A stretch of DNA of 64,000 nt from Ascoidea rubescens DSM 1968 (taxonomy: Eukaryota; Ascomycota; Saccharomycetes; Ascoideales; Ascoideaceae): contig NW_017962934.1 of NCBI RefSeq assembly GCF_001661345.1, positions 166,509 to 230,508 of the forward strand, written 5' to 3'. A program made the translations under genes and the position numbers. Below, piece after piece: positions 23,160 through 35,034 of the stretch. The notes beneath the pieces were generated by a model. The model saw only the letters and a program-made list of their open reading frames with translations, was not told where the DNA came from and did not search any database. Each line of letters begins with the position of its first letter. The stretch's first letter is position 1.

Positions 23160-23730
23160 GGATGATCGGTTCAAGAACCTCAGAAACCGGTGTATCCTGC
23201 AAATGATCCTGTTTGGGCTTCTTTGTTGAATCTCAAAGCTTCTCAGATAGGTCGATTGTTCAAGACGATACCACATACGGGGTTATTCTTGATGGTGATG
23301 TTGAATGTCAGAAATATAAAATTGCATTGCTAATCATTTGACGTACGTTAAATACTCATAAATCTGTTTCTGCTGTTTAGGAAGAAGTGTGTCACAATGG
23401 CTGGTATGGCCTTCAAGTTTTGATTGACTTCAAGAAGCTTTATAATAGTATTGGTATTATAGCTGCTATTAGCATGACCAGATCTTTGATTTCAACTAAC
23501 GGAACAAATTCATTATCCAATGGGAGGGATTAATGTAGAATAATTCATGAATTGCAGTGCAATATTCTAAACATCAACAATCCAGATGAAGTTGCAGCTA
23601 TTTTTTCAGCTGCTTCTGCTTTTCACCCAACCTACAATGAGATTGCTCATACTCAAATTTGACATTTTCCCATTATTACATTTATGATGCGAAAATTTTC
23701 CCCACTCATTTGGGTGATGACTGATTTGTT
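23160..23730 (+). pseudogene. Ty1/copia gag fragment (C6)
   Basis: Frames read YPANDPVWASLLNLKASQIG, later AISMTRSLISTNGTNSLSNG, and at about 23588-23640 NPDEVAAIFSAASAFHPTYN. The last matches the gag motif D.VAAI.LASLP..Y seen also in C7, C11 and C12. Gag would package the element RNA. Several stops and shifts interrupt it. C6 integrase, RT and RNase H follow on the same strand. Confidence 0.65.
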
Positions 23731-23739
23731 GGTGGCCCA

Positions 23740-24660
23740 TCTTTACCAGCCCTATGGTTTTTAAGCGCAAAACAATTCACAAGCCACAGCGATCAGAAGA
23801 ACACGCTTTTCTTAACTCAAAAGAGGGCACATGCCTAGTAAGTGCTTGTCGCCGCAGGTTCCTTCTGCTGGATCATCACGTAAAGAAAATTGATCTGCAG
23901 CTGTGGCAGCTCAAGACGCTCACTATTGTGATCAGTTAATGTTTGCTCATTTGTTGCAAGTAACTGGCCAGGGATGTTGAGTTTCAAACGAGTCCTTTTT
24001 TATACTGGTGAATCCCAAAATATTTGTGACCTCAGATAAAGCATCAGCAATATGACTTCTGATTCAAATCAAAATGCTGCTATAGCTGACACTACAGTTC
24101 ATGCCAATAGTAAGGGTACACCGCTGCTTTTATATCATTGAGCGTCGGAAAAAGTCCTTTAAGGTTTTATGGTTTGACTTTAACTAAAGTCACTAATGGT
24201 TCAATGAATGGGTCCTCCTTCTTCTACGAAGGTGATTGGGAGTCTATGAATGGGCCGATGGCTGGTAGGAGAGCAGCTTATGGGTTTCACGAATCAACCG
24301 ATGCCCGATCTGCTGTTCCGCTCATTTCCGCATATTTTTATAAACATTTATGTATTTTCGTGCGCTGGGTGCCACAGCTATACCCCAAATCTAATATAGT
24401 CTTGCTGCTGGTGGAGCAGTGTATCACTGTTGTCGGATCGTAATAGCCACGAAAGATGTCAATAAGTACTGTCGACTCCAGGCCACCGCTGTTATATTTT
24501 TATCTACTGTTATTAAATTTGGGCCAATCGCAAAATTTACTGAGACTGAGTGAGACTGCTCTCCCAATCTTGCTGTCAATTGAACATGATCAGTTGTTTC
24601 TGCAAATGCTACACCCTTTTAAGCTGCTGCCAGCTTGCTATTTCTTCTAAGATTCACAGC
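23740..24660 (+). other. Gag end, protease and integrase start of C6, poorly readable
   Basis: Order places the zinc knuckle, protease and first integrase aspartate here. A piece near 24060-24140 (DSNQNAAIADTTVHANSKG) could be protease-side sequence. The open stretches at 24138-24443 and 24456-24650 carry no clear motif. Confidence 0.35.
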
Positions 24661-24674
24661 AGTGTTATAATAAG

Positions 24675-24791
24675 ACCGTTCTTGCTCTCCGCTCTGCCAA
24701 AGAAATTGCGTCCAAGCGGTTTGAACATATATGTCGAAGTGCTGGAGTTAAGCATAAGAAGTCATTTCTCTATGAAAATCAATTAAATTGA
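24675..24791 (+). pseudogene. Ty1/copia integrase core, second and third catalytic region (C6)
   Basis: The frame reads TVLALRSAKEIASKRFEHIC then RSAGVKHKKSFLYENQLN and a stop. It matches I..LRSDNG.EF.S..FE..C...GI.H..S..Y.PQQNG. The catalytic RSD has become RSA. It lies 90 bp before the integrase C-terminal stretch of the same element. Confidence 0.8.
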
Positions 24792-24882
24792 GGTCTGTGA
24801 TCCTAACCAAAAATCGTTCATGACGAAGGCCAGCACAACGGTAGGTAGAGCTGCTGTTTCTGATTAGTGGTGAGATGACGGA

Positions 24883-25290
24883 ATGCTGTGGTCAGTGATA
24901 CTAATTGATCTGATTCCGACCGAAGAAGGCCATTCACTGGCGACCGCTTTCCTACGATTTATTGGAAGGAAATCAACTTCTGCTGTGTTGAACCTGTTTG
25001 GATATGCAAGTTATGCGATGAATCCTAAGGAAATCACTCAAGCCAAAACTGGTGATTCAACTATTTTGTGGTTTTCTTTTGTTTTCCACTTTACTAAACA
25101 CTGCCACAGAGTGTATGATCCTCATAGCAACTTGGTGTTGGTCTGTTTTTCTTGGGGCATTGAAGAAAATAAATTTATGCTTAAAGATCTATCATTTGCT
25201 GCCAATAAGCCAACAATTCAATCTGCCATTGTGCTTACATCTACTGCTCCCGGTGTTATTGAGGGGATATCAGTCCACCGCTATCATTGA
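24883..25290 (+). pseudogene. Ty1/copia integrase C-terminal region (C6)
   Basis: This is a 135-codon open stretch. Its middle reads LFGYASYAMNPKEITQAKTG and then HRVYDPHSNLVLVCFSWGIE with ENKF. This matches the copia integrase tail LRVFGC.AYV..P......K.......VGY....KGYRVYDP....+..SRDV.F.E. A piece in its middle is in the wrong frame, so the open stretch is partly a shadow. It is among the longest readable integrase tails here. Confidence 0.8.
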
Positions 25291-25299
25291 CAAAAATTA

Positions 25300-26180
25300 C
25301 CCAACAGCATTTTTGTGCACAATACATCTAGTGATAACTCCAATGAAATTGATGAATTAATTAAGATCAGCTGTGATGATAAATAGAAAAAGGTATGAAG
25401 GAGAATGAGTGTGTTTGAAATAATTAAGTTCCATCAACTCATTGCAATGATGAACTTCATTCCGCCAGAACTGGGGCCGCATCTGATAAGGACAATCTTA
25501 CTAAAACCAAAAACAATTATCAGCTGGAAATCGATGCCGTTGAAAATGTCTTTAAATACTTTACAAATAAACTAAGGGGACTACTAAAGGAAGGAATCGA
25601 CTGACTTATACACTCTGCGTTCGTATGACGTTTACCACTGTGAAACCAAATGCAGCGAATCCAATTTGGAGAACTTCTTCTAAGTCTAGAGTTCCACCAA
25701 TGATTGAGTACAATCTGTACTAGTTGACTGATGCTTCTTCTGGAACAAGATTTGTTGGCTGTCGTTAGGTGTTTGGGACGATGTGTGGGCGGACAAGTGA
25801 TTTTGCCAAGGAAAGTAGTTGCTAGACAAGACTTTCAACTAGAAGATATTGATTGAACCGAACCATCTATCCATTCAATTTATTAGGAAAATGTTCCAGT
25901 TGTTCCAGTCTTAGCTACCTCGAAGTCATTCAAATCTCGGCCAAAGGATGTTATAGCTTGCTTTCTTTTTCGCTATGTCAACTCTGAAATCTCCGTCAAA
26001 TTACGTAGTAAATATTTTAACACCGATCATCCACGGCAAATTGTGGAGACTTCACAAATCAATTCCGCACTAATACAATCTCCGTTTTAATCAAAGAAAG
26101 AAATACTAGATGTTGGTGAATCTTCTTTTGTTACAAAAAGCTTCATGAAATGATCAAGCGTATTATCTCTGTACAAGGAG
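25300..26180 (+). other. Linker and RT N-terminus of C6, poorly readable
   Basis: By order this holds the integrase-RT linker and the first half of RT. Stops are frequent and I could not place the W..A...E entry motif. Confidence 0.3.
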
Positions 26181-26189
26181 CCGTAGTCC

Positions 26190-26480
26190 ATGCTAGGAAT
26201 ATATGGACATCATCTCATCATTACCGCATCTTCAAACTCAATGATCAATCTGGTGAAATCCAATCTCACTTGATTGATCAATATATCAGAACGTCCAGCA
26301 ATTTTTGGTCGTTCTGTTGGACTTGATGCGGCTCAAAAATCCCACGGCTTTTCTGTATACATATTGACCACGTGGAGATTGATGGTTTAAAATCATAGAA
26401 GGATGTGATTCATTCTGAGGTTCTTCACAATGATGACGCGTAAAAAGTGCTACTTGAAACAGATGGCGCTGAAATAGATG
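26190..26480 (+). pseudogene. Ty1/copia reverse transcriptase core (C6)
   Basis: The frame reads LGIYGHHLIITASSNSMINL, then VKSNLT, ISERPAIF and VGLDAAQKSHGFSVY. This follows YVDDLIITA......V...L...F.......FLG........G....Q..Y. The catalytic YVDD is degraded to IYGHH, with both aspartates gone. RNase H follows about 160 bp later. Confidence 0.75.
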
Positions 26481-26639
26481 CAAAATACTTATTACGATAG
26501 AGAGCTATTGTTCGATTACTGGTTTTGCTGCAAAATATTCACCGACTGATATTCCGAATTCTTTCAGGATACTAAGCTATTTTGTTGGTCCACCATGCAA
26601 GACTCATTTAAAAAGTCCCGAAAAGGTCGCATGATATAT

Positions 26640-26890
26640 GAACTGATATCCATCGGTCGTTCCTTGCAAAGCTGCTTTTTCGGTTGAGGCAGTTGAATTA
26701 TTTGACAGTGATTGGCCTGGAAACAGTGTTGATGAGAATCAGCTGCTGGTTATATGTTTCTCATTGGCAAAAAGCCACGTACTTTGACCCCAAAAAACGA
26801 AACCTCACTGCCTCCGGTAAATTGTGAAGCAGAACCCCTTTTCCTGACTGCAGCACTCAACAAGGCTTTAAAAAATTTTGATTTCTAAGT
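26640..26890 (+). pseudogene. Ty1/copia RNase H (C6)
   Basis: The frame reads LFDSDWPGNSVDENQ (the DSDWAGD site), then a shift to GYMFLIGKKPRTLTPKNETS and VNCEAEPLFLTAALNKAL. This matches SGY.F.+G..P.+W.SK.Q...A.SS.EAEF.ALT.A..E, with the glutamate of CEAE present. One frameshift separates the two catalytic segments. Confidence 0.85.
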
Positions 26891-26899
26891 ACGATGGTA

Positions 26900-28440
26900 C
26901 GACTGCTGAAAAACCAATGACATATTGCGATAACATTTCTCCACTCAACTTCGCTGCGTTTCCTAGCAATCTAAATAGCCAGCAACCACATTTCAACTGG
27001 GTATCAGTTTATTCGAGGGTAGTGAATCGTTTCCTTTATCATTTCAAAATTTGATACAATATTGTTGCTGCAGTAATTTTGACTAAAAGGCTTGGCGGCC
27101 TTGTTTTTAAATGACTCAATTATTTGTTTTAATGAGTTTACTGCCCATGGTTGCGGTTAAGTCGCTTTTTTTTTCAGGTGTTTCTTTGATGATAACTGTT
27201 TCGTTGGTTTATTGTTGATTTTGCGACAGCGCTGTCATACGGAAGTTTGCTCACCATGGCGATGTATTTTTGATCACTGTTTTTGTTTGATTCCTTCATT
27301 CATTTTGGCTTCAGTTACAAAATGATATCGTTAGGATTGAATTGTAGTTTTGCTTACATTTCATTTCTTTAATATTTCACTCCATTATTATCATACCACT
27401 GTTTGGATCTTGCTGTTATATAATAGTTCAAGATTGTTCTATAGCAGCGGTTAAAAGCTAAGAGGGTTCTCAAACAAGTTTGCAAGGAATCTGTCATGGT
27501 GGCCGCGTATCGGGGTTTTCCACCTAAGAAGGAGGACTCCCGATGCCCCATTGGTTGAGAAGTTTGATGGGCCTTGCAATTCGAACACACAGACAAGTCT
27601 TTCAAAACCACACATTTTTCACACATCAAGATGGATATCTTCAGAAGACCTCTGTGTGATTTGAACCCTTTGCACGGCCCCTGTGAGCGGATCAGCGGAA
27701 CAGATTCTTAGTTGCCACACGCGATTACTGATCGACCAAGGCGGGGGTCCTTGGTAAAGATTCTAAAATGTTCGACTTGACTGAGCCGGTCGTCTTACTT
27801 CTGGTTACTGATGTAACGCGGTTATTTTGATTCGCCCGCAGATCCATATTTGGTTCTTCGATTTCAGGAACCAGGTTGGGGCTCCTGCCTTTCCGCAATC
27901 TTGTCCTGTTCTGAATAGCGGAGGCTGGTGATCTATTGCAACTTTTTCGTTCGATAAAGCATCTCCCCATATTACATCACTAGGGATTGACTACAAGTCT
28001 AATCTCACACCCATCATACTTATCATTATTAAGTATTATCTATAGATCGTTTTTGTCATTTAGCTTTTAATCTTGCTACATTTTTTACAGAAAGTAATGG
28101 TGCTCATAAAATAACTAAAGTTTTAGTGAATCAATGTCACCTTTCTGAACGAATTTCATTTTGATTATATTATGGATTATCGTGGTTTAGTTCTTCATTT
28201 GTTTTTGGTTTCTTCGGATGATTATATCTCTGTTGATTTCCTGTTGCCTTTTCTACAGTGTTGCTACTGATCTCTTTTATTTACTGTCTTAATATCATTT
28301 GTACTAATCTTTCTGTCGCACTCCTACCTGTTATTTCACTACTCAAATCAAAACAATCAACTTTGAATCAAAGCCAACTCCTTTATTTAAAGCATCTAGG
28401 TTATAATTAACCGCTCGGCAGGGGCTGCATGATTCACATT
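26900..28440. other. LTR-like and unassigned interval after C6
   Basis: From about 27040 to 27400 the sequence is T-rich and non-coding, as after other copia copies here, and could be the 3' LTR of C6. A minus-strand 86-codon stretch at 27629-27369 has two CxxC pairs (CEKCVVLKDLSVCSNC), but no family is recognised. A minus-strand stretch at 27970-27725 is basic and shows no motif. 27980-28440 is AT-rich with nothing recognised. Confidence 0.35.
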
Positions 28441-28586
28441 CTCTAATGATCCACTAATTGCAAGGATATCCGTGCCAATGTTTTTGCCATCAACGATGGT
28501 GTCACCAATACCAGCAATGCGGTTGATGAGGAGTTAAGTCTCTGAACCAGTTTCCGTTAGCACAAACATTTTTGGAAGAACCAAAA

Positions 28587-28781
28587 TTAACGGTGAACTG
28601 CTTGGAGTTCAACATCATCTTCATACGTGCTTTGAACCGCCAAGCCACCAGCGAGTGGTTCTCTTAAGGTGACGCAGTACAGCGACAGTAGCACAAACTT
28701 AAAGTGCAACAGATGATCCAGAGGGGATCGGTCGTGGGCCCGTCCTCTCAATACCCAGGTCTCCGGTTTTTTGGCGGCCAT
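28587..28781 (-). pseudogene. Ty1/copia protease fragment (C7)
   Basis: The 64-codon stretch begins after a methionine with KKPETWVLRGRAHD, matching the copia protease active-site lead WVLDSGAT (DSG degraded to RGR). It is followed by FKFVLLSLYCVTLREPLAGG as in the V.LGD...L...G.G strand. Downstream (about 28475-28530) another frame gives AGIGDTIVDGKNIGT. The same motif recurs in C9 and C10. Confidence 0.6.
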
Positions 28782-28819
28782 ACCCTCTTACTGCTTTTTG
28801 GTTTTCCTAATTGGAAGGT

Positions 28820-29070
28820 TCATTCCTAACAGAGCCCAACGCTGTTGAGCCTCAGAACCCACCATGCACATCATCATCAAGGACATTGTGTATAATTTAT
28901 CAATCAGTTGCTGCGATTTTCTCAGAAACTGTAAATTTAGTAAGAACTTATTCAGGGAAGGCGGGGTCCAACAGTGAAGCAGCGCAGAAGATGGCAGCAA
29001 CTTGATCACCATGGTAGGTTTCAGAATATTGCATTGGAATTTATTCAAATTTTTATTGCAATTTCTCTTG
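28820..29070 (-). pseudogene. Ty1/copia gag fragment (C7)
   Basis: The minus strand reads VAAIFCAASLLDPAFPE, then a stop and VLTKFTVSEKIAATD, then VLDDDVHGG. It corresponds to DRAAANFCASSN...LTQLTAP and VGDDAFERR in C11, and to DRVAAIFSAASAWD in C12. I read this as the D.VAAI.LASLP..Y...L motif near the end of copia gag. C8 starts head-to-head with it only about 0.4 kb away. Confidence 0.6.
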
Positions 29071-29448
29071 CCGAATAGTATGATTGTCACTTACCGGAAC
29101 AAGTTGACAGTGTCATGAAGATTGCTGGCTCATCGGGAATTGCACCATAAAGAATGCAGATGTTAAGAAGTAGTTCGCGGACATGGCGCCCATAATATAG
29201 CACATTATCCAGTTGTGGAGGAGCTAATTCACCACTGTCAAGTGTATGACCTTGCATTTCACTTGTCATAGCTTCGTTTGTGCTGGTTAGTTTCTGCTGT
29301 ATTGGCAGAGGTGGTTTACAATCGGTGCTATGGCGGTCAAGTGTTAGCTAACATGAACGTGCATTATCGTACAATAGGAGTTGAGACTGTTAATATTCTG
29401 ACCAGCACACGTACATGTGATCTGTGGCGAGATGCTTTATCTACATAA

Positions 29449-29640
29449 ATGAAGTATAATAATTTTTACAACAAATTCCTTTTTAATGCTCCAAAGACCC
29501 ACATTCCCGATCATGCTGCAGCAATTTCTTACGCATCATCTGTCTCCGACCTGCCAAGCGTGATTCGCACTTTGCTGATTCTACCAACCATCCCAAAGTT
29601 TGATTTGCTGAACAGATGTTTCCCACAATTATTTTCTTAA
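29449..29640 (+). pseudogene. Ty1/copia gag fragment (C8)
   Basis: The 63-codon stretch reads IPDHAAAISYASSVSDLPSV and then a run of hydrophobic and acidic residues to FDLLNRCF. The AAI..ASS..DLP core aligns with the gag motif in C6, C7, C11 and C12. The stop follows at 29638. Downstream (29640-30080) some gag-end or protease-like pieces may continue in other frames. No further pol domain of this copy was recognised, so it looks truncated before C9. Confidence 0.5.
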
Positions 29641-29649
29641 TGATGCACC

Positions 29650-30690
29650 CACTGCTGGTTCACGTTTAACAGACTTTCTCTCGGGTGCTTGCACTTTATT
29701 CCTGAAACCACAAGGACAGAATCACATGAAATCGTTGTCGCAAAAGTCATATTTTTGCTAGTGAACGTTTTGCAGAACTGCCAGATTCTGCTGCATCAAA
29801 TGAAGCCGAGCACGAGATAATCAGTATAAGTGGAGAGGTATGAAAAAGTAAAACGCAATGAACAGACCGCGACTCACTGTTAAAGAAGGTTTCGTTGCAT
29901 CGCCAGGCGTCACGGTCGATGACTCCTGGCAAATATTGAAGGACCAAAATACGACATGCGGGACGGCTCCGGGAGGCGTCATCACTCATCAACGTCACTT
30001 CAGAGCATGTGCTCATCGTGATCGAAACTGCTTGAGTCCCTGCATCCAAGCAGTCCAATTTGCCGAGCGGACAGCATGAGTAAGTGCGAATAATCGACTC
30101 CAGGGCTCTGCCCTACGGCGCAGTGGAATCAGCTCAAATCCCAAATTCTGCTTGCTATTGCAGAGCAATTTGAGGGGACTAAAAAGGTTGCGTTTATAAT
30201 TCCGGGTGGTTGGTTGCACGACCAATGTTCTTTAGCCCATCAAGAATTGATGCATGGAGTGTTCAATTGCTTTCTGCAAAAATTGATAGCCCGCAACTTC
30301 CTCTCCTTCTCTGTTTGCTGGTTTGCAATTACCAATTTGTCTTAGCCATGGCTCGGTCTACAATTGTGGACCCCGACACAACGTCAACAGCTTAAAAAAA
30401 GTGGAAAAGAAAAAAAATGAAAAAATAAACTAATCAAACACAAAATCAATATCTTTATACTACCCGCATAAAAAATTTTGAAATCTGATGGGAAGGAAGC
30501 ATTGCAATCACATTTTATCCGTTTTAGAACAATATTACCTGAAGCTATCAAACATACTTCTAATGATAGAGAATCGCAATTAACAAAAGATAAAACAAAC
30601 GATAATAATCAGGTAAAATCAAAACCGCAAATGCAGCAATGCCAGATCCATCGACAATTGAAGTGTTGAAGGAATTCATTTAGATAATTG
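29650..30690. other. Unassigned interval between C8 and C9
   Basis: Plus-strand open pieces at 29858-30079 and 30210-30395, and a piece around 30110-30240 reading QWNQLKSQILLAIAEQFEGT, look partly coding, but no family is recognised. 30390-30480 is A-rich. A lysine- and glutamine-rich stretch at 30478-30669 has no motif. Confidence 0.3.
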
Positions 30691-30699
30691 AGCTTTAGA

Positions 30700-30870
30700 G
30701 CACTAAGCGCCTTGGTGATCCTCTTTGCCTCGTTACATTAATATCAAGTCGCGCAGAAATAACTGCACAAACCGCAATCTTTTTGCAAACTGACGCCTGA
30801 TTGAAATATTCTTGGAGTGTTTGAGCATGGTCGGATTGATAGTGGGGACCATAGCAAATCTGTGAACAAC
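30700..30870 (-). pseudogene. Possible copia RNase H C-terminal fragment (C9)
   Basis: The minus strand reads DLLWSPLSIRPCSNTPRIFQ and SGVSLQKDCG. This resembles the RNase H C-terminal fragment of C2 (LLWS followed by a short beta strand and the Q.A...K motif). It is in the expected place downstream of the C9 RT. Support is moderate, because RTKHIDI is not readable. Confidence 0.4.
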
Positions 30871-30879
30871 TTAGCGAAT

Positions 30880-31550
30880 TGGTTTCTGAGCGATTCTAAC
30901 AATATATATTAAAACTTGCGTTAGGAACACCGCTTGCGTCACTGCTATATCCAGTCTGATCCGTTCAACTCCACAAGTCAGCCAAGATGGAGAAACCTGC
31001 TTTTTGCTGTTTTAAGCGACTGGTTGTTGATTACTCAGGACCATATCTCCACTAACTGATTTTTGTTTACCAGTGTTTCCAGGACAATCTCGTTCAGGTT
31101 ATCCAACACCGTGAACAACAACCTGGTCTTTGCGATAAACAGTTCAGGGATTTTTGCTTTAATATTCCCGCCCCCTACTTGCGCAACTTCTATGCATCTG
31201 ACAAATTGCAGCACAATAAGACAGAGTAACCCAACCGCCAAGCCAATATCATACCGTGAACAACTTGGGGCGAAACTAACGATCTAACTGTTGATCTGTC
31301 AAGGGATGACTCTTCAGCTTGTAAATCAATTAAATCAAATTGAAGTAGCGCTTTGTACTGTTTATCCATTATTTGTGCAGAAGCAAAGTCCGGGTCATTT
31401 ATTTAAAAATCGTCTTTTAAAAGTGTGTCGTCGGTTTTCATTCGTTCAAAAATTCCATCGTTACTTTCAGTAACAAGAAATCACATAAATCGGTCGTGCA
31501 TTAATTTTGCTTTTCATTTGTCAAGATTGAACATACGTGATAGTTGACGA
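30880..31550 (-). other. RT/RNase H connection of C9, poorly readable
   Basis: A 68-codon minus stretch at 31241-31035 (VGLLCLIVLQFVRCIEVAQV) could be the LLYL...RPDI..AV segment followed by the RVLRYL helix (KTRLLFTVLDNL). I regard this as possible only. Confidence 0.3.
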
Positions 31551-31559
31551 GCTTGACTA

Positions 31560-32113
31560 TAGCATCTGATGATAAGGCAATAATAATATCATTCACGTTT
31601 AATCGAAGGATACAGTCTTGTTTGTCCTTTGAAAGATAAAACACACCATGTTAAGCCCAAACTGATCGATACTGAAAAGGATTGCATAGCATTAAGAATG
31701 GCTATGTTAAAACAAAAAAGCGATTGTCAGAGTCCATGAATTAATTGTTGTTAGTTCCAAACTTTCGCCGAATATTGAGCATTATTAAATCCCTGAGGTT
31801 GACTAATGTGACGTAGGTGGTCCGTGTCACCATCAAAAATATTGATTTGCCAATTCACTTGATGAAGGTTGAATGAGCCGCAGCTGCATCACTAAATCGG
31901 AACTTGCACTGTCATACCTAATTGCAGTGCTGATTGTATTTGTATAATAAATAGCCTTAAGCAGAGCAAAACCCTTAATATCATATCTTGCGTTTGCAAA
32001 CTTACCAGTCCGGGCTGATATTTTTTTGAACGGCGAACAACAGTGGATATGTTTTTTTTAACTGGTCGACCGGGCAACAAGTAGCTATTGTTTTCAACGA
32101 GTTCGTAAAACAC
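31560..32113 (-). pseudogene. Ty1/copia reverse transcriptase (C9)
   Basis: From 32113 the minus strand reads FYELVENNSYLLPGRPVKKN, then ISTVVRRSKKYQPGLVS. This is the RT entry (EL..N.TW.LV..P...+.I..+WVF..K....G). After a break, 31850-31640 reads INIFDGDTDHLRHISQPQGF, then KVWN, a stop, QQLIHGL, a stop and QSLFCFN. This is the DV.TAFLHG.L...IY..QP.GF and YGLKQSPR.WN region. The fit is very clear despite two stops. The YVDD site beyond it is not readable. Confidence 0.85.
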
Positions 32114-32295
32114 TTATTGACAATCTGTTTTACCGATTGAATGGACCATCTGCTTTTGCTCTACTAGAGACATTAACGGCAGCTGGCAATTATGTCAGAA
32201 GTGGCTTGTCGTTATTGTTATCTTTTAACTTAGTTTTAAACCACATATGTACTCTTTCGATGTCTTCAAGATAATAGAGACGAAAGCTTTGGTTG

Positions 32296-32514
32296 CTACA
32301 AGTAGGTCCTGATCAAATTCAGCAGCGGTATTAGCATCAACGACAATATCAGCTTGATTTGTGGCTGCAAATGATTCGATTCAATTTCATTTATGGTTGT
32401 TGAAACCATCAACATCTTCATCATTTCAGCTGATCTGAACATGCTCATCAACCACATTATTGTTACCAATTGAATTAATACCTCAAGCAGATGCATTTCT
32501 GTTATTTTTGTCAT
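32296..32514 (-). pseudogene. Integrase-RT linker of C9
   Basis: One minus-strand frame is rich in Asn, Asp, Glu and Val (NNVVDEHVQIS, a stop, NDEDVDGFNN). Low-complexity acidic sequence like this joins integrase to RT in copia polyproteins and resembles the linker in C11. It sits between the C9 integrase and RT. The call is by composition and position. Confidence 0.4.
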
Positions 32515-33129
32515 TGGTAGCAGTCGACTTTTTATCCCACCTCCGATAACACTAACAGCAATACTTGAGACTCAACAGCAGAAGGAATTGGGTGTTTAAT
32601 GGCAGAAAAAGTAGGATCTATAAAGAAAATTTGAGTATATTAAGCGGCATCAACGGCGGGCACCACCACAGCTGCTACGAAAAATGATCATGCTGTTGCT
32701 CTTTCTACTCATGTGGTAGCGAATACAAACAAAAATAACAATTCCATCACGTAACTGGGATTGGATGATTTGTTTGTGATCATTGGGAAAGAAAGAAGTT
32801 GGAAGCTCCGTCAGATACTACACTTCATTTTTATTTATAAACTCATTCAAACAGAGCAGTCAACTAAGATCTATGTTTCAAGGGAATACAATTCATCAGC
32901 GCCGCTGCACGCTCGAAGACCTTCTACCACACAAAATCAGGAACATCATCTTAAATTAACTTTTTTTTTGCAACGGCATGCTTGCTGATTTTCAACGCTC
33001 AGCATCCCTATTTTGATACGACTTTTAAAGAACTGACTTATTGCGTTTGCTTTTGGTTGATTGAGGAAATATTTTGAATATCCTGAATCAAAAGTGGTTA
33101 TCATATTTCACAAAATAAGCCGTCTATTC

Positions 33130-33509
33130 AATTTTGGCAAAGGAAATTCAATATGATATAGAAACATGGGAACTGCTAATGATCGTTTAGCAATTGGAGT
33201 GAAAACTACATATTTTAACTGATCATAATCAATGGAGAGAAAATAAGTACTCACAACAACGGCAAGATCTGTCATTTTCCTGAAAATAATAGCCCGAAAT
33301 TAACCAATGATAGGTGATAATTTTTCTGTAGTGGTGTCATTAATGTTTTGGGTTGGTATTCCTAGGTGAAAAACCTCAGATATTGAAGCAGCAGCAGCAG
33401 ATAATCTATTGATTTTGTTGATATTTATTCCAACCGTTTGACCTCTTTTTCCTAAAAATTCGAACCACGAGGTGATAAAAAACGAATCAGCAGAAGGGCA
33501 AGAAAGCAT
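33130..33509 (-). pseudogene. Ty1/copia integrase fragment (C9)
   Basis: At about 33260-33130 the minus strand reads STYFLSIDYDQLKYVVFTPI then AKRSLAVPMF. It matches the integrase entry YFLS.IDDYS+..YVV....KS, with the first catalytic aspartate region changed to DYDQ. The adjoining stretch at 33509-33300 (70 codons) lies upstream, where the pre-integrase domain is expected, and has no clear motif. Confidence 0.6.
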
Positions 33510-33660
33510 TGCAATAATTGAAAAGCTGCTTACTTACTTCCCAATACACCTTTGAAAAATACAGCATCATGTTTAAATGAATGCCGGGCCACTTTACTTT
33601 AGCCAGTTGAAATCGAAATTACAGTTCAACGATGAGGAGCTTAAAAAATTTTCTTTATTG

Positions 33661-33860
33661 ATGCACTATGAAACTGCAATCACGCTGCTCCTACTTTATA
33701 CATCAACGATAATGTCACCAATACCAGCAGTCTCACCCTGAGAGGATTTAAACTGCTGAACAAATCTGGTTTAGCACAATTAATTAGGGATGCACAAAAA
33801 GCAACAAAGAACAAGTTTGAATGTAACATCACTTTTGCAAGTTCCGTTTGAAGATCAAGG
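33661..33860 (-). pseudogene. Ty1/copia protease-side fragment (C9)
   Basis: On the minus strand one frame gives GETAGIGDIIVDV, the same segment as AGIGDTIVDGKNIGT in C7 and AGIGNTIDDD in C10. At nucleotide level 33705-33725 and 28499-28519 share caccaataccagca. This is the strand after the protease active site (V.G.G...V). Confidence 0.55.
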
Positions 33861-33869
33861 AAACCGCGA

Positions 33870-35030
33870 CTGACTAACTGGGGGGTTTTTAGAACAGCTA
33901 GAGAAGAAGAAGCATCGGCAAAAGCTGCTCAACCAGTTCGAGCTGGTAGTGCAGCTAAACCCCTACATGAGACAACTCCGGATCTGTGACATGGACGGCA
34001 TGTCATTCTTTTTTGTTTTGGCTTCCTGCATTGATTCATACCAACAGTAACGACCGTACTTGAACTTCAGCCACCACCAAAAGCATCACCTTCAAGATGA
34101 TTGGGCACACTCATTTCATCGCTAAGTCTATTGTTGTGACCGTCACCCAATTCAGTAAAGCCGCATCCCGTAGGAAAAACAGGAATGGAACCACTGTAAA
34201 GGTTAGCCGTTAATTGATTGCCACTGTAGCAATTTCCAATGGTCCAACAATATTATTTGAACAATGTGCTCTATTCTGGGTAAGTGGAGAATATACTTTG
34301 GCACCTTGCAGTAGTAAGTAACCACGTCATAATAAAAGCCGAATGAACCCCAATAGAGCGACAGAGCTTCTATATGTGACTAATACTCCACTGCTGTTTC
34401 ACTCGTTGAAGAACACCACCTCCAATAAAAAAGGAACCAGTTCGGTGCAAAGCAAGATATCGCAAATGAATTCCCAACCATCCCAGGCTTTATCTTAATT
34501 GTCCTCATCAGCAAGAATAAGCCCTTTTTGCCAATGGATTGAACCAATGTACCAAACTGAATTGCTTTGAGATTGAAGACGGAAGCCCAAAGAGTAATGT
34601 TAGCAGCATCCGTTAGTTTCTTTCATTCTTGCGTGATAATATTCAAGATTTGGCTCATATGTGGCTTTTGGGAGTCAACCAATATATTAAGGCAATCAAA
34701 TATATCAAAAAAATCAACTGAAAAGAGACCGCCAGCCACATTGACAGGGAATTGGATTGATGATAACGCGCCGCGGGAGCAGAAGGGTGACAGACACCGA
34801 GGGATCCAATGTATAAGTCCTGCAGGCTCTCAAATGTTCTTCAGATTCAGCGGATGCTTCTGTTCATGTAGCCGTTGCTGATGGCCCCACAGTTGTTGCG
34901 TCACTGTTTGGTTGGTCTTCGAGTGTGACTGACATGCGGCTGTTGAATTCCAGCAAGTTTAATTTTCATCCTCGTTCTTTGCAGCTTACGTAGGCTAACG
35001 CGGACTGCTTTGCTCACCAAGTTCTGGAAT
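33870..35030. other. Junction of head-to-head fragments C9 and C10
   Basis: This should hold the gags of both C9 (-) and C10 (+). A plus-strand stretch at 33898-33988 is Ala/Glu-rich, and one at 34567-34881 (104 codons) shows no clear motif. No LTR pair was seen, and the space is small for two gags plus two LTRs. A 25-bp segment at about 34780-34804 recurs near 44943. Confidence 0.4.
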
Positions 35031-35034
35031 CAGC

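Noticed and set aside
27369-27629. Minus-strand open stretch with two CxxC pairs suggesting a zinc ribbon.
   Set aside because: No further zinc-finger context, no conserved neighbours and no family match. It lies next to LTR-like DNA and could be chance.
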